Assembly: GCA_934631005.1 (NCBI GenBank)
Contig: CAKTXA010000027.1
Location: 1 to 36,467 of the forward strand
Direction of reading: 5' to 3'
Source of the DNA: an uncultured Oscillospiraceae bacterium
GTDB taxonomy: Bacteria; Bacillota; Clostridia; Oscillospirales; Oscillospiraceae
Length of the DNA: 36,467 bases
The stretch's first letter is position 1; every line of letters starts with the position of its first letter. This document shows positions 31,068-36,467 of the stretch, one piece after another. A program made the position numbers and the translations under genes. The notes beneath the pieces were generated by a model. The model did not search any database. It worked only from the letters and a program-made list of their open reading frames with translations, and was not told the origin of the DNA.

Positions 31068-31881
31068 AGAGACTGCGTTTCTCGGAAAGCCGCTGGACGT
31101 GCCCATCATCGACGCGCACACACACATCGGCCCGAAATACCGCCGCGGCTGGCACCAGAAGCCGGAATACACCACGTTCGCCTCGCAGGTGGCGATGTAT
31201 GACCGGCTGGGCGTGAACTGCTGCGTCACCGCGCCGCACCAGCTCTGCGACGCCATGACCGTCCTCACGAACCGCACGGCCGCCGAGGCGGCGGCCGCCT
31301 TCCCCGGCCGCATCTACGGCTATATCTACATCGCCCCGTTCGAGGGCATGGACGTCTGCCGCCAGAATATCGAGACCTACTCCAAAAACCCGGCGTTCGT
31401 GGGCGTGAAGTTCCTCGGCGGCTATCAGGGGCAGTACTCCGAGCCGGTGTATCAGTACGCCGCCGACTTTGCAAACGAGGCGCGCTGCCCGCTGCTGTGC
31501 CACACGTTTGACGGCCAGCCCGCCGTGGAGACCGTGGCCGCGCTGGCCGAGCACCGCCCCGGCCTGTCGCTGCTCATCGCCCATCAGGGCGGCGGCTCGC
31601 GCGAGCTGACCGAGCGCGCCGCGCCGTTCGTGCGCGATATGCCGAACGTGCGCATGGAGCTGTGCGGGTCGCTGTTCAACACCATGAGCTTTGCCGACAT
31701 CGCAGACCTCGTGGGCGTGGACAACCTGATCTTCGGCACCGACGCCATCGACCTGGACGCGCGGTTCGATTTTGGGCGTGTGGCCTTCTCGACCCTGTCC
31801 GATGAGGACAAGCGCAAGATCTTTGCCGGGAATTATCTGCAGCTGCTGGAGCACTCCCAACTGGGCAAAATTGTCCTTTAA
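31057..31881 (+). CDS. Amidohydrolase-superfamily metal-dependent hydrolase
   Basis: A 274-residue amidohydrolase_2-type enzyme with a complete metal set: IIDAHTHIG (H-x-H), LLCHTFDGQP (His), LLIAHQGGGSR (His) and FGTDAIDLD (Asp). Such enzymes are hydrolases or decarboxylases of small cyclic acids or lactones; the substrate cannot be read from sequence. The ATG at 31057 has AAGGAG upstream, inside the 3' end of the preceding gene. Together with the metal-less homologue and the GntR regulator downstream it forms a small catabolic-looking cassette. Confidence 0.88.
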   Translation: MTIRETAFLGKPLDVPIIDAHTHIGPKYRRGWHQKPEYTTFASQVAMYDRLGVNCCVTAPHQLCDAMTVLTNRTAAEAAAAFPGRIYGYIYIAPFEGMDVCRQNIETYSKNPAFVGVKFLGGYQGQYSEPVYQYAADFANEARCPLLCHTFDGQPAVETVAALAEHRPGLSLLIAHQGGGSRELTERAAPFVRDMPNVRMELCGSLFNTMSFADIADLVGVDNLIFGTDAIDLDARFDFGRVAFSTLSDEDKRKIFAGNYLQLLEHSQLGKIVL

Positions 31882-31922
31882 GGCCCATCCAGGCCCAAAA
31901 ATCGGAAAAATGCTGGACAATT
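31869..31922. promoter_or_regulatory. Inverted repeat AATTGTCC...GGACAATT near the gntR promoter
   Basis: Two 8-bp complementary sites (31869-31876 and 31915-31922) are 38 bp apart; the second overlaps the -35. They could be operator half-sites for looping or separate sites. Weak evidence. Confidence 0.3.
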
Positions 31923-31942
31923 CCGGCTCCCTTTGATAGAAT
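31914..31942 (+). promoter_or_regulatory. Promoter of the gntR-type gene
   Basis: TGGACA (31914-31919), a 17-bp spacer and TAGAAT (31937-31942), 35 bp before the start codon. Confidence 0.72.
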
Positions 31943-31976
31943 GGAGGGAACAAAGTAACCGAACTGGGAGGCATTT

Positions 31977-32720
31977 ATGGACGCTGAACTGAGCATCCCC
32001 AGCGTGCGTCGGGAAAAGGCGTATCTGCGCATTGTGGACATCGTCATCAATCTCGTCGCGGAGGGCAAGGTGGCCTATCGTGACAAGTTCTATACCGAGC
32101 AGGAGCTGATGAGCATTCTGGGCGTCAGCCGCCCCACGCTGCGCGAGGCGCTGCGCGTGCTGGAATTTCTGGGCGTGACCACGGTCAGCCCGCGCAACGG
32201 CATCTCCATCAACCAGCCGAACGACCGCGACGGCTATCTGCCGCTTCTGTATACGCTGGCATTCGAAAAGACGACCGCACGGGAGCTGTTTGAGGTGCGC
32301 CGCGCGCTGCAGCTGGAGATGGTGGCCATCGCCGCCGAGCACCATACGCAGGAGGATCTGGACGCTCTGCGCGCGCTCATCGAGCAGATGCGCAGCGACC
32401 CGGACGCCAGCGCGGAGGAATTCGCGCGGCTGGACTATCTGTTCCACCAGCAGATCATCTGCATCGCGAAAAACAGGCTGGCGCTCAAGCTGTCGAGCAC
32501 CATCTCGCCGCTCATCCATGATCAGCTGACCGAGCATCAAAAGCGGCACAACACCGCCAAAAACCGCGCCGGGACGATCGAATGCCACGAGGAGATCCTC
32601 CGCTGCATCGAGCAGGGCGACGCTGAAAAGGCCCGCCGCTGCATGGCGTCTCACCTGTCGTCCTCCCAATCCTTCGCCCAGGAGGTCGGCGACACGCCCA
32701 TTTCGTTTACCATGCGATAG
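31977..32720 (+). CDS. GntR/FadR-family regulator
   Basis: A 247-residue regulator. The N-terminal winged helix reads YTEQELMSILGVSRPTLREALRVLEFLGVTTVSPRNG, the GntR signature. The C-terminal FCD domain has the metal/ligand residues in ARLDYLFHQQI and in ECHEEIL and MASHL. FCD regulators respond to carboxylic acids or sugar acids, which fits control of the adjoining amidohydrolase genes. GGGAGG lies 5-6 nt before the ATG. It has its own promoter and terminator. Confidence 0.92.
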   Translation: MDAELSIPSVRREKAYLRIVDIVINLVAEGKVAYRDKFYTEQELMSILGVSRPTLREALRVLEFLGVTTVSPRNGISINQPNDRDGYLPLLYTLAFEKTTARELFEVRRALQLEMVAIAAEHHTQEDLDALRALIEQMRSDPDASAEEFARLDYLFHQQIICIAKNRLALKLSSTISPLIHDQLTEHQKRHNTAKNRAGTIECHEEILRCIEQGDAEKARRCMASHLSSSQSFAQEVGDTPISFTMR

Positions 32721-32730
32721 AATGAAAAAG

Positions 32731-32762
32731 CTCCCCCGCTGATACCGGCGGGGGAGGTTTTT
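32731..32762 (+). terminator. Terminator of the gntR-type gene
   Basis: A 9-bp stem (CTCCCCCGC with GCGGGGGAG) and a GTTTTT tail, 10 bp after the stop codon. Confidence 0.9.
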
Positions 32763-32845
32763 AAGTAATAGGTAAAAGTGAAGCGTGAATAAGTAAGCAC
32801 CGGCTGTCGAATCCCCGACGCGCCAACGAGTTGCAGGCACCCCAT

Positions 32846-33085
32846 GCCTTCCCCCGGGGGAAGGTGCCCCAGTGCGCACACTGGGGCGGATGAGGGCCGG
32901 GGAGCAGTTGCGGTTTTGCTGAGAATGCTAAGCTATCCGTCAGTGCTCCCCTGCCCTCATCAGTCGCCTGCGGCGACAGCTTCCCCCAGGGGAAGCTATG
33001 GGGTGCATTCCGCGCCGCGGTGCGCGCAAAAACCATAGCTGCCCACCGGCGGGAAGGGCAAGCCCCTCCCCTACGTTACGACGAA
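32846..33085. repeat. Second copy of the dispersed palindromic repeat
   Basis: Same orientation and module order as the core at about 12670-12956: a CTTCCCC/GGGGAAG hairpin, a variable stem, an 18-bp inverted pair (32889-32906 and 32944-32961, 17 matches), a second CTTCCCC/GGGGAAG hairpin, then a shared TATGGGGTGCATTCCGC module and a tail ending CCCCTACGTTACGAC. It lacks the left outer arm and both 27-bp terminal repeats seen in the first copy. It fills the gap between the gntR terminator and spoVAC; no gene is present. Confidence 0.8.
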
Positions 33086-33107
33086 TCGGGCGGGCTTGCC
33101 GGGCTTA

Positions 33108-33545
33108 TTACAGCTGTGTTGCCAGGTAATACACGATGCCGTAGACGATACTGGCGACCGTCCCATAGACGATGACGGGGCCGGCGATGATGAACATTTT
33201 GGCGGCCATGCCGGTGACGAGGCCCTCGGTGCGGAACTCCATCGCGGGCGAGACGACGGAATTGGCAAAGCCGGTGATCGGCACGAGGGTGCCGGCACCG
33301 GCGTGCTTGGCGATGTCGTCATACACGCTCAGTGCCGTGAGCAGGGCGCTGAGGAAGATCAGCGTTGCGGACGTGGCCGTCGCCGCGCCGTCCTGATCCA
33401 GCCCCAGCGCATCGAACGCCGCGAGCAGCGCCTGCCCGAGCGTGCAGATCAGGCCGCCCACGCAGAATGCCCACGCCAGATTTTTCAGGCACGGCGACTT
33501 CGGCGCCAGCTCCGCGACATATTCGTTATACTCCTTTTTGCTCAT
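33108..33545 (-). CDS. spoVAC: Stage V sporulation protein AC
   Basis: A 145-residue membrane protein with four helices, part of the SpoVA channel that moves calcium-dipicolinate into forespores and out during germination. Characteristic sequences are MSKKEYNEYV...PKSPCLKN at the N terminus, the HAGAGTLVPITGFANSVV loop and AMEFRTEGLVTGMAAKMF. It stands alone here, without spoVAD or spoVAE beside it. The start lies 10 nt after the rplQ terminator stem and has no good ribosome binding site; a TTG two codons earlier (33551) is an alternative. No forespore-type promoter was identified. Confidence 0.93.
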   Translation of the reverse strand: MSKKEYNEYVAELAPKSPCLKNLAWAFCVGGLICTLGQALLAAFDALGLDQDGAATATSATLIFLSALLTALSVYDDIAKHAGAGTLVPITGFANSVVSPAMEFRTEGLVTGMAAKMFIIAGPVIVYGTVASIVYGIVYYLATQL

Positions 33546-33555
33546 CTGCAAAGTA

Positions 33556-33597
33556 AAAACCCCCTTTTGGCATAGTCTCTGCCAAAAAGGGGGTTTT
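33556..33597 (-). terminator. Terminator of the ribosomal-protein/rpoA operon
   Basis: A long stem (AAAACCCCCTTTT-GGCA with TGCC-AAAAAGGGGGTTTT, one bulge) with a T-run on the minus strand, after rplQ. Its descending arm lies directly upstream of the spoVAC start. Confidence 0.93.
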
Positions 33598-33615
33598 ATA
33601 CGTGTCAAACAGACC

Positions 33616-33957
33616 TTACACCAGCTCGATGACCGCCATCTCAGCGGCGTCGCCGCGGCGCGGCCCAAGGCGGGTCACGCGGGTGTAGCCGCCGTTGCGG
33701 TCGGCATACTTCGGCGCGATCTCGCTGAAGAGCTTCTTCGCGACATCTTCCTTGGTGATGTAGCTCAGAGCCTTGCGATAGGTCGCAAGCGTGTTCTTCT
33801 TGCCCAGGGTCACCAGCTTTTCGGCGACGGGCTGAACTTCCTTGGCTCTGTAGAACGTGGTCTCGATCTTACCGTTTTCGAACAGGTAAGTGGTCATAGC
33901 TCGCAGCATGGCCTTGCGCTGATCGCTGGTCCTGCCGAGCTTTCTCGTACCAAACAT
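33616..33957 (-). CDS. rplQ: Ribosomal protein L17
   Basis: A 113-residue large-subunit protein, normal short bacterial length. It begins MFGTRKLGRTSDQRKAMLRAM and has the conserved ITKEDVAKKLFSEIAPKYADRNGGYTRV and ends PRRGDAAEMAVIELV. It follows rpoA at a 35-bp gap with AAGGAGGAG upstream of the ATG, the usual order. Confidence 0.98.
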   Translation of the reverse strand: MFGTRKLGRTSDQRKAMLRAMTTYLFENGKIETTFYRAKEVQPVAEKLVTLGKKNTLATYRKALSYITKEDVAKKLFSEIAPKYADRNGGYTRVTRLGPRRGDAAEMAVIELV

Positions 33958-33992
33958 GGGGTTTCTCCTCCTTCTTAAAAGGTAATTGCAGA

Positions 33993-34955
33993 TTAGTTGT
34001 TGGAATTACCGGAATCATCGCTCGCAAGGGAAAGCCCCATCATGGCGAGCTTGTTCTGCACTTCTTCCAGAGACTTTCTGCCCATATTGCGGACCTTCAT
34101 CATATCCTCGCCGGTTCTGGAGATCAGATCCTCGACGTTGTTGATGTTGGCGCGCTTGAGGCAGTTAAAGCTCCGGACGGACAGATCCAGTTCTTCAATG
34201 GTCAGTTCAAGCACCTTGTCGCGATGCGTTTCGGGCTTTTCGGACATGGTGGGCTTGCTGGCAACCGTTTCACTCAGTGCGGTAAACAAGCTCAGATGAT
34301 CAGACAGGATCTTCGCGCCCAGGCTGACCGCGTCACGCGCGGAGATGGTCGAATCCGTCCAGACCTCGAGCGTCAGCTTGTCATAGTCGGTCATGTTGCC
34401 CACACGGGTGTTCTCCACCGTGTAGTTGACCTTGTAGACAGGCGTGTAGATCGAATCGACCGCGATCGTTCCGATCGGCATGGTAGCGCTCTTATTCTTG
34501 TCCGAGGACACATAGCCGCGGCCGTGGCTGAGCGTGATCTCCATATTGAAGCTCGCGTCAGGACCCAGCGTACAGATATGCTGCTCGGGGTTGAGGATCT
34601 CGACCTCGCCGTCGGCCTTGATGTCGCCGGCGGTGACCTCGCGTTCGCCGGTGGCGTCAATGAACACAGTCTTGACGCCCTGGCAGTGCAGTCTTGCGAT
34701 GATCTTCTTCACGTTCAGGACGATCTCGGTGACGTCTTCCTTGACGCCCGGGACCGTGGAGAACTCATGCTGAACACCGGCGATCTTGATGCTGGTCGCT
34801 GCCGTACCCGGAAGCGACGAGAGCAGAACCCTTCTGAGGCTGTTGCCCAAAGTCGTGCCGTAACCTCTTTCCAGAGGCTCGATGACATACTTGCCGTAGG
34901 ACGGATCCTCGGCAGAATCCATACATTCGATGCGCGGCTTTTCAATTTCTACCAT
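33993..34955 (-). CDS. rpoA: RNA polymerase alpha subunit
   Basis: A 320-residue alpha subunit. The N-terminal domain carries RGYGTTLGNSLRRVLLSSLPG for assembly with beta subunits. The C-terminal domain ELTIEELDLSVRSFNCLKRANINNVEDLI contains the UP-element-binding helix-hairpin-helix, with the R and N residues that contact DNA. A flexible linker around residue 235 joins them. Normal length and position between rpsD and rplQ. Confidence 0.98.
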   Translation of the reverse strand: MVEIEKPRIECMDSAEDPSYGKYVIEPLERGYGTTLGNSLRRVLLSSLPGTAATSIKIAGVQHEFSTVPGVKEDVTEIVLNVKKIIARLHCQGVKTVFIDATGEREVTAGDIKADGEVEILNPEQHICTLGPDASFNMEITLSHGRGYVSSDKNKSATMPIGTIAVDSIYTPVYKVNYTVENTRVGNMTDYDKLTLEVWTDSTISARDAVSLGAKILSDHLSLFTALSETVASKPTMSEKPETHRDKVLELTIEELDLSVRSFNCLKRANINNVEDLISRTGEDMMKVRNMGRKSLEEVQNKLAMMGLSLASDDSGNSNN

Positions 34956-34979
34956 TTAATAAATACCCTCCTTGTAACT

Positions 34980-34996
34980 GCGAAGCAACGCTTCGC
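34980..34996. other. Small hairpin in the rpsD-rpoA spacer
   Basis: GCGAAGC (34980-34986) and GCTTCGC (34990-34996) pair perfectly over a 3-nt loop. It could be an mRNA-processing or translational control element; S4 regulates alpha operons in some bacteria. No further support. Confidence 0.3.
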
Positions 34997-35033
34997 TGCC
35001 GAATTCAGCTTACCAATAAACGAGGGTGATACG

Positions 35034-35630
35034 TTACTTGGAGTACAATTCGACGATCAGGTTTTCGGCGATCTCGAAGTCAATATCGTCTCTGGCGGGC
35101 AGTGCAATTACCTTGCCGGAAAGGGTGTTCTTGTCACGCTCGAGCCACTTCGGGGCCGCGACGAAGGTGTTGTCCTCCTTCATGGTCTTGAAGCGGGTGG
35201 CGGCGCAGCTCTTCTCGCTCACGGCGATGACATCGCCGAGGCCGGTCTGGTAGGAAGGAATGTTCACGCGCTTGCCGTTGACGGTGAAGTGGCCGTGGTT
35301 GACAAGCTGACGCGCCTCGCGGCGGGTCTTGGCGAAGCCCAGACGGTACACGACGTTGTCAAGACGGCGCTCAACCAGGCTCAGCAGCAGCTCGCCGGTG
35401 TTGCCGTTCATGCGCTCGGCCTTCTCGTAGAGCATATGGAACTGCTTTTCCAGAATGCCGTAGACGAACTTGACCTTCTGCTTCTCGGTCAGCTGCATGG
35501 CGTACTCGGACTTCTTCGTTCTTCTCTTGCCGCCGGGATTGCGGTTGGAATTCTTGCTGTAGCCCATCGCTGCCGGGGAGACGCCCAGCGTTCTGCAGCG
35601 CTTGAGAACAGGCTGTGTATTCTTTGCCAT
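35034..35630 (-). CDS. rpsD: Ribosomal protein S4, zinc-free form
   Basis: A 198-residue S4. The RNA-binding S4 domain reads ERRLDNVVYRLGFAKTRREARQLVNHGHFTVNG. The N terminus, MAKNTQPVLKRCRTLGVSPAAMGY, has only one cysteine, so the four-cysteine zinc knuckle of the classical form is absent. This is the zinc-independent variant found in several Firmicutes. It sits in the normal place between rpsK and rpoA, so it is probably the main or only copy. Confidence 0.97.
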   Translation of the reverse strand: MAKNTQPVLKRCRTLGVSPAAMGYSKNSNRNPGGKRRTKKSEYAMQLTEKQKVKFVYGILEKQFHMLYEKAERMNGNTGELLLSLVERRLDNVVYRLGFAKTRREARQLVNHGHFTVNGKRVNIPSYQTGLGDVIAVSEKSCAATRFKTMKEDNTFVAAPKWLERDKNTLSGKVIALPARDDIDFEIAENLIVELYSK

Positions 35631-35654
35631 AGTACTAATTCTCCTCCTTCCAGA

Positions 35655-36053
35655 TTAAACGCGACGGCGCTTGGGAGGACGGCAGCCATTGTGAGGAATG
35701 GGCGTAACGTCCTTGATCATCGTGACCTCCAGGCCAGCGGACTGAAGCGCGCGGATGGCGGATTCACGACCCTGACCGGGACCCTTGACGTAAACTTCAA
35801 CGCTCTTCAGGCCGCAGGCATCCACAGCCGCCTTCGCAGCAGTCTCGGCGACCATCTGCGCTGCGTACGGGGTGGACTTTCTGCTGCCGCGGAAGCCGAG
35901 GCCGCCGGAGGAGGCCCAGGAGATCGCGTTGCCGTTGGTGTCGGTCACGGTGACCATGGTGTTGTTGAAGGACGAGCGGATATGCACGGCGCCCTTTTCG
36001 ATCACTTTCCGCTCACGGCGGCGCTTGATAGTTTTCTTAACAGCTTTAGCCAT
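35655..36053 (-). CDS. rpsK: Ribosomal protein S11
   Basis: A 132-residue small-subunit protein. KKTIKRRRERKVIEKG starts it, followed by AVHIRSSFNNTMVTVTDTNGNAISWASSGGLGFRGSRK and the C-terminal DVTPIPHNGCRPPKRRRV, both highly conserved. It starts 15 bp after rpsM. Confidence 0.98.
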   Translation of the reverse strand: MAKAVKKTIKRRRERKVIEKGAVHIRSSFNNTMVTVTDTNGNAISWASSGGLGFRGSRKSTPYAAQMVAETAAKAAVDACGLKSVEVYVKGPGQGRESAIRALQSAGLEVTMIKDVTPIPHNGCRPPKRRRV

Positions 36054-36068
36054 TGTACATATCCCTCC

Positions 36069-36437
36069 TTACTTCTTCTTATTCGCAATGGTCTTCTTGG
36101 GACCCTTGCGGGTGCGGGCGTTGGTCTTGGTGCGCTGGCCGCGAACGGGCAGGCCGCGGCGATGACGCACGCCGCGATAGCAGCCGATCTCAGTCAGGCG
36201 CTTGATGTTCAGAGCCACTTCACGGCGGAGGTCGCCCTCGATCCGGTAGTGCTTGTCGATCACTTCACGCAGGGCGGATTCCTGATCCTCGGTCAGATCC
36301 TTCACGCGGATGTCGGGATCGACATTGGCGAGCTTCAGAATTTCCTGTGCGCTTTTTCTGCCGATGCCGTAGATGTAAGTCAAACCGATCTCGATTCGCT
36401 TTTCACGGGGCAGGTCAATACCAGCAATACGTGCCAT
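36069..36437 (-). CDS. rpsM: Ribosomal protein S13
   Basis: A 122-residue small-subunit head protein. MARIAGIDLPREKRIEIGLTYIYGIG is the conserved start, GCYRGVRHRRGLPVRGQRTKTNARTRKGPKK the conserved basic C terminus. AGGAGG lies before the ATG at the window edge; rpmJ and infA would be expected further upstream, outside the window. Confidence 0.98.
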   Translation of the reverse strand: MARIAGIDLPREKRIEIGLTYIYGIGRKSAQEILKLANVDPDIRVKDLTEDQESALREVIDKHYRIEGDLRREVALNIKRLTEIGCYRGVRHRRGLPVRGQRTKTNARTRKGPKKTIANKKK

Positions 36438-36467
36438 ACTATTCAGAGCACCTCCTATTAACCTTGT

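Noticed and set aside
32820..33090. Possible CRISPR array, because of repeated palindromic units
   Set aside because: Units are not regularly spaced identical repeats with unique spacers; the pattern is of nested hairpins.
34224..36461. Plus-strand open frame of 745 codons opposite the ribosomal genes
   Set aside because: Highly conserved ribosomal proteins and rpoA occupy the other strand; the frame has no initiation site or domain.

Overview
The window looks like chromosomal DNA of a GC-rich, spore-forming member of Clostridia, most likely a gut Oscillospirales/Oscillospiraceae-type organism. The evidence is a spoVAC sporulation gene, the Firmicutes gene order rpsM-rpsK-rpsD-rpoA-rplQ, AGGAGG ribosome binding sites, lipoproteins with a VAC lipobox followed by acidic/Pro/Ala linkers, a GHKL-type histidine-kinase fragment, and GC-rich dispersed intergenic repeats. 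The genus cannot be fixed from sequence reading alone.

Layout. (1) 1-1650 is a worn integration hotspot: a truncated membrane-kinase fragment abuts a truncated tyrosine integrase, followed by a complete tRNA-Arg(CCG) gene flanked by a partial 3' copy on one side and a 5'-half copy on the other. (2) 1650-3925 (minus) holds a DnaQ-type exonuclease and an N-acyl-D-amino-acid deacylase. (3) 4019-12335 (minus) is a maltodextrin operon: binding lipoprotein, two permeases, LacI regulator, 4-alpha-glucanotransferase and glycogen/maltodextrin phosphorylase, with a perfect LacI-type operator at its promoter and no ATPase gene. (4) 12529-13004 is a gene-free nested palindromic repeat; a related copy lies at 32846-33085. 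(5) 13081-15501 (minus) is a compact three-gene operon of a MarR regulator, a serine-palmitoyltransferase-like alpha-oxoamine synthase and a short-chain dehydrogenase, all with non-ATG starts, behind a consensus promoter and palindrome. (6) 15712-30081 is rich in nucleoside and NAD-related salvage: a nicotinamidase-like hydrolase, adenosine deaminase, a complete BMP-family nucleoside ABC importer, two tandem nucleoside hydrolases, a nucleoside phosphorylase and ribokinase, interspersed with an azoreductase-like flavoprotein, D-Ala-D-Ala ligase, a DUF1934 protein, an unknown small protein and an AEC transporter. (7) 30315-32720 has two overlapping amidohydrolase-superfamily genes, the first lacking the metal ligands, then a GntR/FadR regulator. 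(8) 33108-36437 (minus) has an isolated spoVAC and the 3' end of the large ribosomal-protein cluster.

How the genes work together: imported maltodextrins are processed by MalQ and GlgP to glucose and glucose-1-phosphate, under LacI control. Nucleosides are imported by the BMP system, deaminated or hydrolysed/phosphorolysed, and the freed ribose can be phosphorylated by ribokinase. The alpha-oxoamine synthase plus SDR could build a sphingoid-type or other aminoketone-derived product; this is the most interesting inference in the window. No phage structural genes, CRISPR array or intact transposon was seen.
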